Of a stretch of DNA of 64,000 nt, positions 24,669-33,026 are shown piece after piece. The notes below the pieces were generated by a model, which searched no databases, was not told the DNA's origin, and saw only the letters and a program-made list of their open reading frames with translations. The stretch covers positions 5,580,001 through 5,644,000 of the forward strand of contig NZ_OY729424.1 of assembly GCF_963422335.1 (NCBI RefSeq), in the 5' to 3' direction. This DNA comes from an uncultured Roseateles sp. (GTDB lineage Bacteria > Pseudomonadota > Gammaproteobacteria > Burkholderiales > Burkholderiaceae_C). Position 1 is the stretch's first letter. Each line of letters begins with the position of its first letter. Made by a program: the position numbers and the translations under genes.

Positions 24669-26932
24669 TGCGGCATCCCTTCCGGACCGTTCAGCGGCGT
24701 GCCGCCTTGCATGTTCCATAGATACGCGTAAAGCCCCTTGGGCTTGGCCAGCAGTTGCTCATGCGTGCCCATCTCAACGATGCGCCCCTTTTCCATGGCG
24801 ATGATGCGGTGGGCGTGGCGCACGGCGCTCAGCCGGTGGGCGATGATGAACACGGTGCGGCCCTGGCAGATGGCGCGCATATTGCGCTGGATGATGGCTT
24901 CGCTTTCGTAGTCCAGTGCGCTGGTGGCCTCATCGAAAATCAGGATGCGCGGGTTGCTGAACAAAGCTCGTGCAATGGCAATGCGTTGGCGCTGCCCACC
25001 CGAGAGGCTGGAGCCTTGCTCGCCCACCACGGTGTCATAGCCCTCAGGCAATTCGGCGATGAACTCATGGGCACCGGCCAGCTTGGCCACTTGCACGACA
25101 GCTTCCATCGGTGCGGCAGGGTCGGCAATGGCGATGTTCTCGCGCACGCTGCGGTTGAAGAGCAGGTTCTCCTGCAGCACCACGCCGACTTGGCGGCGCA
25201 GGTGGGCCGCATCGATCAAAGCGATGTCATGACCATCCACCAGCAGGCGGCCGGACTCGGGCACGTACAGGCGCTGGATCAGCTTGGTGAGCGTGCTCTT
25301 GCCCGAACCGCTGCGGCCGATCAGGCCAATCACTTCGCCTGCCTTCACGTCCAGGCTCACACCGTGCAGCACAGGCGCTGCGTCGGGCCGGTAGCGGAAG
25401 GTGATCTGGTCCAGCGTCACGCGGCCTTGCACACGTGGGAGTGGGCTGGTGCTTTGCGGGGGCAGCTCGGTGCGGGTGTTCAGCACATCCCCCAGGCGGG
25501 CCATGGACAGGCCTGTCTGCTGGAAATCAGTCCACATTTGCGCCATGCGCATGATGGGCTGGGCCACACGGCCGGCGAACATGTTGAAGGCGACGAACTG
25601 GCCGACACTGAGCTCACCATCCATCACCAGCTTCGCGCCAAACCAGAGCGTGGCCACGTTGACCAGCTTGCCGATGAGATTGACGCCTTCGTGACCCATC
25701 TGCGCCAGGTTCTGCGTGCGAAAGCTTGCCGACACGTAGGCTGCGAGCTGGCTGTCCCAGCGTTTGGCCATTTGCGGCTCAAGGGCAGTGGCTTTCACCG
25801 TCTGGATGCCGGTGATGGTTTCCACGAGCAGTGATTGATTCTCGGCACCACGGGCGAACTTCTCGTTCAAGCGAACGCGCAGCACGGGCACGATCAGCAC
25901 GCTCAACAGGATGTACAGCGGCAGCGAGATCAGCACGATCCAGGTCAGCGTCACGCTGTAGCCAAACATCACCGCGATGAAGATGACCGAGAACAGCACG
26001 TCAAGCACCAGAGTCAAGGCATTGCCGGTGAGGAAGCTGCGGATGTTCTCCAGCTCACGTACGCGGGCAACGGAATCACCGACACGGCGGGCTTGGAAGT
26101 AGCTCAGCGGCAGGTGCAGCAGGTGGCGGAAGAGCCGCGCACCCAGCTCCACGTCGATGCGGCTGGTGGTGTGACTGAGTACATAGGCGCGCAATACAGT
26201 GAGCGCGCTTTCGAACAGCATCACGATGAGCAAGCCAATGGCCAGCACGTCCAGGGTAGTAAGACCTCGATGCACCAGCACCTTGTCCATCACCACCTGA
26301 AAGAACAACGGGCTGACCAGAGCGAACAGCTGCAAAAACAGCGAAACCAGCAATACCTCACCAAGTAAGCGTCTGTACTTGACAAGCGCCGGAATGAACC
26401 AGCTGAAGTCGAACTTGGCCAAGGCGCCCGCCACGCTGGCGCGACTGGCTGCGAGCAGCAACCGGCCACTCCATTGCTCGGAGAAAACGGACATCGGCTC
26501 GATAGTCGGACGAGCAGCCTGACCATCAACACCGACCGAGGCTGGATCGAGAAACAGCACACGCTGGCCATCGCACTGGGCCAACACGACCCAACGACCG
26601 TCATTCATCAAGGCCAATGCGGGCAAAGGGGCCAGGAGCAAGCGATCTACATTGCTGTCGCTGAACTTGGCTTTGAGCCCAAGCTGGCGCGCAACTTCGA
26701 GCAATTGATCTTTTGTCGGAACGTCGGAGGGGCCGAGGCCCAGCTGATGCCGAAGTGATTCCGGCTCAGCCGCGATGTGATGAAGTCTGGCAAGGACGCA
26801 CAGCGCCTCAAGACCATAACTTGCAATACGCACCGAGGCATCTGTTGCGCCCGCGGCGGGCGCACACGCTTCTTCTGCCGCGGGCATTAGCCCACCAGCA
26901 TGCAGTTCTGACAACATCGATTTCGCAGACAT
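24665..26932 (-). CDS. Type I secretion ABC transporter with degenerate C39-like domain (HlyB/LapB type)
   Basis: 755 residues. Residues 25-150 are a C39 peptidase-like domain without a convincing catalytic Cys-His arrangement (YGLEALCVLARLHHIAAE), as in HlyB, where it binds substrate rather than cutting it. Membrane helices fill about 165-440. The ATPase domain has Walker A GRSGSGKST, Q-loop VVLQENLLFN, signature LSGGQRQRIAIARAL, Walker B ILIFDEATSALD and switch His in IAHRLSAV. It powers export of the RTX protein. The ATG at 26932 is chosen; a TTG at 26944 and an ATG at 26917 are possible. It is the first gene of the five-gene operon, so its upstream region should hold the operon promoter. 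Confidence 0.93.
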   Translation of the reverse strand: MSAKSMLSELHAGGLMPAAEEACAPAAGATDASVRIASYGLEALCVLARLHHIAAEPESLRHQLGLGPSDVPTKDQLLEVARQLGLKAKFSDSNVDRLLLAPLPALALMNDGRWVVLAQCDGQRVLFLDPASVGVDGQAARPTIEPMSVFSEQWSGRLLLAASRASVAGALAKFDFSWFIPALVKYRRLLGEVLLVSLFLQLFALVSPLFFQVVMDKVLVHRGLTTLDVLAIGLLIVMLFESALTVLRAYVLSHTTSRIDVELGARLFRHLLHLPLSYFQARRVGDSVARVRELENIRSFLTGNALTLVLDVLFSVIFIAVMFGYSVTLTWIVLISLPLYILLSVLIVPVLRVRLNEKFARGAENQSLLVETITGIQTVKATALEPQMAKRWDSQLAAYVSASFRTQNLAQMGHEGVNLIGKLVNVATLWFGAKLVMDGELSVGQFVAFNMFAGRVAQPIMRMAQMWTDFQQTGLSMARLGDVLNTRTELPPQSTSPLPRVQGRVTLDQITFRYRPDAAPVLHGVSLDVKAGEVIGLIGRSGSGKSTLTKLIQRLYVPESGRLLVDGHDIALIDAAHLRRQVGVVLQENLLFNRSVRENIAIADPAAPMEAVVQVAKLAGAHEFIAELPEGYDTVVGEQGSSLSGGQRQRIAIARALFSNPRILIFDEATSALDYESEAIIQRNMRAICQGRTVFIIAHRLSAVRHAHRIIAMEKGRIVEMGTHEQLLAKPKGLYAYLWNMQGGTPLNGPEGMPQ

Positions 26933-27330
26933 GCTCCGACACAACGGGCATGTAACTCCCTGAAACTAGTGTCTCATTGGAGCGGGCATAAGCGTCACCC
27001 CCAAAAGGTGGATATGCACCGTGAATAGTGCTCAGCAAGCGCTGAAAACAACACACGTGTCGACGAGCATCAAGTTTCCCAGTCGCAAAAAACTGAGCGA
27101 AAACTTCAATGGTGATCCTATTCGAAGGGGCTGCGGGCCGGTATCAAACGAAGTATGTGTGCGGATCCTGATCGCGGCTTTCACAATCGCGACGTCGACC
27201 GAAGTTTTGATCGGACACCAACTTGATGCCGATTTGATGCCGGTCAAACTGCTTCGCTAAGTGCAATGCCCTAGTGGCCAAGCGAACATGTCCTCCATAC
27301 TATTCAACGAATAGGCTTTGGAGAAATGGT
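26933..27330. other. Divergent intergenic region between the RTX operon and a small secreted-protein gene
   Basis: About 400 bases, visibly more AT-rich than the surroundings. It must carry the promoter of the minus-strand secretion operon and that of the plus-strand small gene. Short open frames exist on both strands, but none has a convincing ribosome site or a recognisable product. A close direct repeat TTGATGCCG occurs twice near 27,220-27,240. I see no clear promoter hexamers. Confidence 0.4.
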
Positions 27331-27546
27331 GTGACACGATTCGTCATTTTCTTGGCGGTTCCCGCTTTGATGCTCGCAAGCTTTTCGGCTTCAGCCGCCA
27401 ACAAGCCCTGCTCTGGAAAGAAGGGCGGCATCTCGCATTGCCAGGGTGGAAACTTCATCTGCAATGACGGATCAGTTAGCAAATCAAAAAAGGTTTGCGG
27501 CCCCACCGATGCGGCACCAAGCCGGCCAAAGAAGACAAAGCATTGA
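27331..27546 (+). CDS. Small secreted cysteine-containing protein
   Basis: 71 residues from a GTG start at 27331, with GGAGA seven bases before it. The frame is open further upstream, but those residues would precede the signal peptide. An N-terminal signal peptide (MTRFVIFLAVPALMLASFSASAA, cut before N) leaves a mature chain of about 48 residues. That chain has four cysteines in a CSGKKGG...HC...FICNDGS...VC pattern and a basic tail (RPKKTKH). Small exported proteins with this CSGKKGG...CNDGS pattern are, from memory, common in proteobacteria and have no known function. Two disulfides are likely. It is divergent from the secretion operon and not evidently linked to it. Confidence 0.65.
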   Translation: MTRFVIFLAVPALMLASFSASAANKPCSGKKGGISHCQGGNFICNDGSVSKSKKVCGPTDAAPSRPKKTKH

Positions 27547-28069
27547 CCGAAGAGTGCGCGAACTGACGGAGAGGCGCACCCTAACGACTTCGCTCCGTCA
27601 TTACGACCGTTGCGCTGGCGCCAGAACGGTCAGGTGCGCCGCGGCGTCTCCTTCTCTATTGGTTCATCGCCGAATGCCGGGACAGGCAGCCTGGACTATG
27701 AGCGAGAAGCGCATAGGCGATGCCATCGTGTTCTATTCCAAGGGCTGGGCTCTAGGCGCTACGCACCCTGAGCTGTTCTCCCCGAACCTCTCCCCGCCTC
27801 TGGGTGAGCAACCGGCTCGCGGCAGCGCTGGCCTTGTTGATACGCGCTTCTGCGCCGCGGCACGTTCGACACCGATGGCCTGCAGGGCCTGCCCATCCAC
27901 AGTGAGTAATCGCAAACTCACCGGACTGACACATTGTGCAGTCCTGACATGTCGGCAGCTGTGCGCGCAGCGGCGAACATGATCAGCGTCTGGCACATGA
28001 GCATCGGTCTTTCAGAGGGGCATCACAGATCCAACAATTGACCTCCACGCGCCCTGAGCATGGAGCAAT
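27547..28069. other. Region without a supportable gene
   Basis: About 520 bases. A frame running from 27446 to 27982 is open but rich in Arg, Ala and Cys, overlaps the small secreted gene and resembles no protein. A minus-strand frame in the same place is equally unconvincing. I see no insertion-sequence ends. It is probably eroded island DNA. Confidence 0.4.
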
Positions 28070-28098
28070 TGTCCGAAAAACGCGCTATTTTTAGGACA
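28070..28098. promoter_or_regulatory. Palindromic operator candidate at the AbiE antitoxin start
   Basis: TGTCCGAAAAA (28070-28080) and TTTTTAGGACA (28088-28098) form an inverted repeat with a single mismatch, 7 bases apart. It runs into the antitoxin ATG. AbiEi-type antitoxins are known to repress their own operon through inverted repeats upstream, so this is a plausible autoregulatory site. Confidence 0.6.
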
Positions 28099-28762
28099 TG
28101 AACACAACCAGTCTGCAGCACCCTGCTTCGCTGACGACCGAGATCAAGTCCCGGCGCGTCGGTGAGTCAAGCGTCGACGCAGCCATATCTCGCCAGGTGC
28201 AGTGCTCGCAGCAAGGCACAGTCTTCACACCCGCACTGTTCACAAGCCTTGGCGGCCGCGCTGCAATAGACAAGGCACTACAACGACTTGTAGCCCGAGG
28301 CGGCCTCCGTCGCCTGTCACGAGGCCTCTACGACAAACCGCGCTCAGATCCGCTCCTCGGAGATTTGTGGCCTTCGGTGGATGCTGTTGTCGCCGCACTA
28401 TCTGGCAAGGATCGGTTGCGTCTATTGCCCACCGGGCCTACGCCGCAAACCTCCTCGGGCTTTCCGATCAAGTGCCCGCACGAGTGGAATTCCTGACGGA
28501 CGGGACGAGCCGCACGGTCAAGGCAGGCCCGATGCAGATCGCGCTAAAGCGGACAACACCACGGCAGATGGCTACTGCAGGGCGAACCAGCGGGCTCGTC
28601 ATCCAAGCGCTGCGCAGCTTGGGGCCAGAACACGTGACGCCACAGCGCATCGATCAGTTGCGCATCAGGCTCCCAGCGGCCGAGCGCTGCTTGCTTTTGG
28701 AGGATCTCGCGCTCGCCCCAGGTTGGATGCGACCCGCACTCCGAGCTATTGCTGTCAACTGA
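28098..28762 (+). pseudogene. AbiEi-type (type IV) antitoxin, frameshifted
   Basis: Two frames together give one AbiEi-family antitoxin (DUF6088-like). The first runs from the ATG at 28098 through a winged-helix region (FTSLGGRAAIDKALQRL, RLSRGLYDKPRSDPLLGDL) to RLRLLPTG. Then the frame is lost and stops at 28496. The matching continuation (AYAANLLGLSDQVPARVEFL, then KRTTPRQMATAGRTSGLVIQ) lies one frame over and ends at 28762. The join fits loss of one G in the GGG run at 28434-28436: the span is 665 bases, one short of a multiple of three. Intact, the protein would be 221 residues and would neutralise the AbiEii toxin next to it, with which it overlaps by 14 bases. A sequencing error in the homopolymer cannot be excluded. 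Confidence 0.8.
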
Positions 28763-29843
28763 TACCCTGAGCTCAAAGCTTGCCTCTCAGTTCGTGGCCC
28801 TGCCGGCCGAGCGCCGCGCCCTTGCCTTCGCACAAACGGCAACGCAGATGGCAGCATCCAGCGTGATGATCGAGAAGGATTTTTGGGTCTGCTGGCTGTT
28901 GGGCCTTTTGTTCGCGGACCCCGAGCTTGCGCCGCATCTGGTTTTCAAAGGGGGCACCTCTCTATCGAAGGTCTATGGTGTCATTGACCGATTCTCGGAA
29001 GACATTTATCTGTCGATGTCTCCGGCTTTTGTCGGCGCAGACGAGGCTGCATTCGAGGCGTTGAACAGTCGGACGCGGCGAGATGCCGCACTCGCACACA
29101 TGCAGATTCAATGCAGCGAGCGGACTCAGGCATTTCTGATGCCTCGCCTTGAGGCTGCGATTGCCGAGCATTTGGGGTTCCGCGGTGATGGGGCGTCATG
29201 GCTGCGCTATGAGGACGATCCAGTCGCCCGTTCTCCGGTGGTGCACCTCGAATATCCGTCCGCGGAAAAGAACGGATTCGAATACCTTCGGCGTGAAGTA
29301 AAGCTAGAGCTTGGATCTCTTACCGATCAGCGCCCGACGGAGCAACACTCCGTCCGTGCATGGGTCGTCGACGATTTCCCGGCCGCATTCCCCGATTGGC
29401 AATGCAATGTCACTGCACTTGAGCTCTCGCGGACCTTTTGGGAGAAGGCCACAATCCTGCATGCCGACCACCATCGGCCGCAGGACCAAACCACACCCGA
29501 TCGCTACGCACGTCACTGCGCAGACATGGCAAGGCTGCTTGAACAGCCAAACGCGCAGGCGATGCTCTCTGACCATGCTCTATGCGCCAGGGTGGTCGAG
29601 TGGAAGAGCCGAGTGTTCGCGCGACAGTGGGCACGTTACGACCTAGCCATACCAGGAACTTTCCGGCTGCTTCCCACCGACACTCGACGCATCGCGCTCG
29701 CCCGCGACTACGCCCAGATGTCCGCCATGTTCCTTACGGCGCCGCCGGCCTTCGATGCCGTGCTGGCTCAACTTGGCGCAGCCGAGCAGCAGTTCAATGA
29801 AATCAAGCATACCGACTCTGGCAGGGGCGGAGACATGGTTTGA
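28749..29843 (+). CDS. AbiEii-family nucleotidyltransferase toxin with altered catalytic motif
   Basis: 364 residues from a TTG at 28749; a GTG at 28794 is also possible. The AbiEii/AbiGii signature is clear: VMIEKDFWVCWLLGLLF, then HLVFKGGTSLSKVYGVIDR. The family transfers nucleotides (GTP-dependent in characterised members) to stop growth and abort phage infection. The second Asp of the expected SEDIDLS metal-binding motif is Tyr here (SEDIYLS, Y87, codon TAT at 29007-29009). That is one base from GAT and should abolish catalysis. The partner antitoxin is frameshifted. Together this suggests a decaying system in which toxin loss permitted antitoxin loss. The rest of the protein is full length. 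Confidence 0.85.
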   Translation: MLSTDTLSSKLASQFVALPAERRALAFAQTATQMAASSVMIEKDFWVCWLLGLLFADPELAPHLVFKGGTSLSKVYGVIDRFSEDIYLSMSPAFVGADEAAFEALNSRTRRDAALAHMQIQCSERTQAFLMPRLEAAIAEHLGFRGDGASWLRYEDDPVARSPVVHLEYPSAEKNGFEYLRREVKLELGSLTDQRPTEQHSVRAWVVDDFPAAFPDWQCNVTALELSRTFWEKATILHADHHRPQDQTTPDRYARHCADMARLLEQPNAQAMLSDHALCARVVEWKSRVFARQWARYDLAIPGTFRLLPTDTRRIALARDYAQMSAMFLTAPPAFDAVLAQLGAAEQQFNEIKHTDSGRGGDMV

Positions 29844-30160
29844 GGGGTTTGAGGCTTAAGGGCCTGGCCAACTACGCATGGTTCAACAGACTCGTAGCCA
29901 GTGATGCCGGCAATGCGTGCGTTCTGACTGATCACCAAGCGTCAATCATCCTTGACCAGGACAGCACCCCTCATCTGCTCTCGGAGTGCCTTGCGGCCAG
30001 CACTGCTGGTCGAACGCCATGCCGAAAGAGCCACCTCCCGAAACGCCTGCTCAGCGGGTGTCCAGATACGTTCCAGCGCTGAGCCGGGGTCACTTGAAGA
30101 CAACGCTGCAGGCATCTTGCGCCGTGGCGGTGCCCACGTCCAAACTCTTTCCTTCCCTGC
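29844..30160. other. Island edge with one doubtful 57-residue ORF
   Basis: About 320 bases between the AbiE remnant and the peptide-catabolism cluster. On the minus strand an ATG at 30115 opens a 57-codon frame to a TGA at 29942, with natural-looking composition (ALERIWTPAEQAFREVALSA). It has no good ribosome site and no family I recognise, so it could be the 3' end of a lost gene. No copy of the tRNA-Gly 3' end was found here, so the right boundary of the island stays undefined. Confidence 0.35.
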
Positions 30161-30192
30161 CCTAAACGACGACCGGCGTTCCGCCCTATCGT
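30161..30192 (+). promoter_or_regulatory. Shared bipartite promoter motif, M19 dipeptidase A
   Basis: CCTAAA at 30161-30166, 20 bases, then TATCGT at 30187-30192, 47 bases before the ATG. It matches the C-N-N-A-A-(A/G)-N20-TANNNT pattern found at eight other starts in this window. Confidence 0.55.
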
Positions 30193-30239
30193 GATCGCCT
30201 TGGCCTTCGGCTTCACAGCAGGCCTCACGGAGTGAACCG

Positions 30240-31262
30240 ATGAAAGCAAGTGATCAAGCGAATCCCGAAGTTTCTCGCCAAGCGCGGGAACTCCTCACCC
30301 GCAGCCTGGTCTGGGACAACCACGCCTGCATGCCACTGCGCCCGCATGACGAGAGCTTCCTGCCGCAATTGGCCAGGCACCGCGCCGCTGGCGCCGACGT
30401 GGTCATGCTCAATATCGGCTTCGGCGAGCAGGGCGTAGAAGAACACCTCCGTGCGATTGCGAGCATGCGGGATTGGTTGCATCGCCATTCGGACCACTAC
30501 CGCCTGATCCGGCACTTCGATGACATCGAGAAGGCGCGTGCTGCGGGCCAGTTGGCCGTCGGCTTCGACATCGAAGGCGCGAATGCCATTGCCGACCAGA
30601 TCAGCCTGGTGCGCCTGTATCACGACCTCGGTGTGCGCTGGATGCTGATCGCCTACAACCGCAACAACCGGGCCGGCGGCGGCTGCCAGGATGAGGACGG
30701 CGGGCTGACCGACTTCGGCCGGCGGATGATCGATGCGATGGAGGAAGTCGGCATGGTGCTTTGCTGCACCCATTCCGGTGCGAAGACTGCCCGCGAGGCC
30801 ATGGCGTATGCAAGCGGCCCGACGATCTTTTCTCACTCCAACGTGCGCGCGTTGAAGGATCATCCGCGGAACCTCCCCGATGAGCTGATCAAGCTCTGCG
30901 CGGCCAAGGGCGGCGTGGTCGGCATCAACGGCATCGAGCTGTTCCTGAACGACAGCAAGGACCTATCCGGCGCAGCCGTCGCGCGCCATGTGGACTATGT
31001 TGCACAACTGGTCGGCGTCGAGCACGTTGGCCTTGGCCTTGACTACGTCTACGACCAGCAGGAACTCGACGACTACCTGGCGCAGATGAAAGCCACCTTC
31101 CCGGACGGCCTCGGCTATGACTCGGGCCTCGGCATGGTGCCGCCGGAGCAGATCCCCCATGTTGTCGAAGCCCTGCTCGGGATGAATTACAGCGAAGCGG
31201 ACATCGCGGCCGTGCTGGGCGGCAACTGGATGCGTGTGGCCCTGCAAGTCTGGAAGTCATAG
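30240..31262 (+). CDS. Membrane-dipeptidase-family (M19) zinc dipeptidase, copy A
   Basis: 340 residues. M19 enzymes are binuclear-zinc TIM-barrel hydrolases that cut dipeptides, often tolerating a C-terminal D-residue. Ligands seen: His in VWDNHACMPL, bridging Glu in FDIEGANAI, His in CCTHSG and His in IFSHSNVRAL, with the substrate-binding Asp in GLGLDYVYD. The usual HxD at the first site reads HAC, in both copies of the gene. There is no signal peptide or GPI-like tail, so it is predicted cytoplasmic, unlike the animal enzyme. It opens cluster A behind a shared promoter motif. It is a close paralogue of the gene at 46701-47717, with identical blocks such as GANAIADQ and RWMLIAYNRNNRAGGGCQDE. 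Confidence 0.9.
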   Translation: MKASDQANPEVSRQARELLTRSLVWDNHACMPLRPHDESFLPQLARHRAAGADVVMLNIGFGEQGVEEHLRAIASMRDWLHRHSDHYRLIRHFDDIEKARAAGQLAVGFDIEGANAIADQISLVRLYHDLGVRWMLIAYNRNNRAGGGCQDEDGGLTDFGRRMIDAMEEVGMVLCCTHSGAKTAREAMAYASGPTIFSHSNVRALKDHPRNLPDELIKLCAAKGGVVGINGIELFLNDSKDLSGAAVARHVDYVAQLVGVEHVGLGLDYVYDQQELDDYLAQMKATFPDGLGYDSGLGMVPPEQIPHVVEALLGMNYSEADIAAVLGGNWMRVALQVWKS

Positions 31263-31285
31263 GCTGCTTTGGGCCGCCGACGGAG

Positions 31286-31307
31286 CGCCTAAACTCACAT
31301 TTAGGCG
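31286..31307. promoter_or_regulatory. Palindrome CGCCTAAA-N6-TTTAGGCG
   Basis: A perfect 8-base inverted repeat lies 24 bases after the dipeptidase stop, with no T-run following, so it does not look like an intrinsic terminator. Another GCGCCTAAA copy lies at 31405-31413 before the MFS gene. The size and symmetry suit a TetR-type operator. Confidence 0.45.
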
Positions 31308-31428
31308 ATTCGTTCCGCGGTCCCACCCAAGGACTATCGACGCCATCGTGCTGCATTGGAGGTCACGCTGCCATTGCCCCAAGACAAAGCCCAGTACGGG
31401 CAATGCGCCTAAATAAGTGATTCGATCT

Positions 31429-31460
31429 CCAAAAACACCCGACGCTCGGCGCCTTACCGT
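31429..31460 (+). promoter_or_regulatory. Shared bipartite promoter motif, MFS transporter A
   Basis: CCAAAA at 31429-31434, exactly 20 bases, then TACCGT at 31455-31460, 50 bases before the ATG. Same spacing and conserved positions as the other eight sites. Confidence 0.5.
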
Positions 31461-31510
31461 TCAGCCTACCTTCCTTCAACAAACCACGCTCCCTCGGCGT
31501 GTCCCGCGCC

Positions 31511-32926
31511 ATGAGCTTTGAGACTTCCCCTCGCGTGGCAGCTGACGCGTCGACGACGATTGCGCCGACGGCCGCGGCCTGGTCTGCTTGGTTCGCACTC
31601 GGCGTGCTGGTTGCCGTGACAGTCTTCGCCGCGATCGACCGGCAGATCCTGACAATCGCGATCGAGCCGATACGCCTGGCTTTCAAGCTGAGTGACATTC
31701 AGATCGGCCTGATGCAGGGTCTGGGTCTGACCCTGGTCGGGGCGTTTGCCGGCGTGCCCCTGGCCTGGCTGGCCGACAGGTTCGACCGCCGCCTCGTCCT
31801 GGCGCTGTGCATCCTCGCCTGGTCTGCGGCCACCGCCGCACGCGGCTTCGCGCAGGACTTCAATCATCTGCTGCTCGGCACGATAGGTCTGGCCATCGCC
31901 GAGGCCGGCCTCGGGCCCATTGTCTTCTCGATGATTCCCAGCATGTTCGCCGGGGCGCAGCGCGCCAAGGCGAACCTGATCTATTTCGCCGCCGCGCTGA
32001 TCGGTGCGGCGCTCGGCATGGGGCTGGCTGGGCTGGGGTTCAAGATGATCTCGGCATCGGCGGGCTCGCTTCCCGATTGGGCCCAGGGCATGGAGCCCTG
32101 GCGTTTGGCCTTCCTGGCGGCTGCGCTGCCGGGTGCCGTGCTCGCGGCCGTGGTGATGTTGATACGGGCCGAGCACGGCCGGCCGCTGCCACGCGCTGCG
32201 AAGGCTAGGCAAAGCGATGATGGCCCGGTTCATCGAGCGCCCGAGTTCCTGCCCTACCTGCGTGCGCATTGGCGCACGCTCCTTGCCTTGTTCTGCGCAG
32301 CCGGCTCGGCCTCGGCGGCATTCGCGCCGATCTCCGCGTGGCTTGCCCCCGCGATGGGGCGTAGGTTCGGCATGGACCCCGGCGATGTCGGCGTCAGCCT
32401 GGGTGCCGTGTACGGTGCAGGCGCCTTGGCCGGCATCGTGCTGGCCGGCATCGCCGCGCGGCTGTGGGCCCGTCGCTATCCCGGCATCCTGGGCCTGCAG
32501 ATCGGGCAGTACCTGGCCGCCGTGTCCACGCTAGCCGCGGCTCTGCTGGGGGTGGCCCAGACGCCCTTCATGGTCTATGCGGCGACCGGCATCATGATGG
32601 CGGCGGCGATGGCCTTCTTCGCACTGCTGCCAGGTCTGTGGCAGGAAGTTGCGCCCGCCGGCTTGCGGACTCGCATGATCGCAGTCGCCGGCGTGGTGAC
32701 GACGACCTGCACTGCGGCCGGCCCTGTCGTCGTCGGCTATCTGTCGGGGGCCTTGGGCGATCGGCCGGACGGCCTCTTGATTGCAGTCGCACTGGCGAGT
32801 GCGCCCTGCATGCTGCTGGCGGTGGTGCTGATGCGAGCCTCCATCGAGCCTTCGCGCCGCCTGTTGGCAGCGATCAAGGAAGAGGAGTCCGCGCTCGCCT
32901 CGGCCAGCAGCGCATCGGGAAACTGA
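31511..32926 (+). CDS. Major facilitator superfamily permease (spinster-like), copy A
   Basis: 471 residues with about twelve membrane segments. The N-terminal half has the MFS A-motif (PLAWLADRFDRR) after the second helix and the block AIDRQILTIAIEPIRLAF typical of spinster-like bacterial MFS proteins. The ATG at 31511 is preferred over a GTG four codons upstream. A central cytoplasmic loop follows helix 6 at about residues 220-245. It is strongly similar to the MFS gene at 51532-52938 (shared IGLMQGLGLTLV and TAARGFAQDF). Given neighbouring receptors and cytoplasmic peptidases, it probably carries a peptide or its fragments over the inner membrane. The substrate is inferred, and export of a product is an alternative. 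Confidence 0.88.
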   Translation: MSFETSPRVAADASTTIAPTAAAWSAWFALGVLVAVTVFAAIDRQILTIAIEPIRLAFKLSDIQIGLMQGLGLTLVGAFAGVPLAWLADRFDRRLVLALCILAWSAATAARGFAQDFNHLLLGTIGLAIAEAGLGPIVFSMIPSMFAGAQRAKANLIYFAAALIGAALGMGLAGLGFKMISASAGSLPDWAQGMEPWRLAFLAAALPGAVLAAVVMLIRAEHGRPLPRAAKARQSDDGPVHRAPEFLPYLRAHWRTLLALFCAAGSASAAFAPISAWLAPAMGRRFGMDPGDVGVSLGAVYGAGALAGIVLAGIAARLWARRYPGILGLQIGQYLAAVSTLAAALLGVAQTPFMVYAATGIMMAAAMAFFALLPGLWQEVAPAGLRTRMIAVAGVVTTTCTAAGPVVVGYLSGALGDRPDGLLIAVALASAPCMLLAVVLMRASIEPSRRLLAAIKEEESALASASSASGN

Positions 32927-32994
32927 GCAAGCCGTCCAGCTGCTGGAATCGGCCGCAGCAACTGCTGCGATGGCCTAAAAAGTCGTGCGGCCTG

Positions 32995-33026
32995 CCGAAG
33001 ACCGCAAATGCGGCCGAGCCTAATCT
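32995..33026 (+). promoter_or_regulatory. Shared promoter motif with overlapping palindrome, TonB receptor A
   Basis: CCGAAG at 32995-33000, 20 bases, TAATCT at 33021-33026, 46 bases before the ATG. The -10-like part overlaps the small palindrome GCCTA-ATC-TAGGC (33018-33030), a possible repressor site. Confidence 0.5.

Noticed and set aside
27446..27982. 178-codon plus-strand frame after the small secreted gene
   Set aside because: It overlaps that gene, has biased composition and no ribosome site, and resembles nothing known.
26945..30240. Direct repeat of the tRNA-Gly 3' end as the right attachment site
   Set aside because: Read through by eye, no copy of the T-arm/acceptor sequence ending in CACCCGCTCCA was found.
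31286..31307. Intrinsic terminator after dipeptidase A
   Set aside because: The inverted repeat is perfect but AT-rich at its centre and not followed by a T-run; an operator is the better reading.
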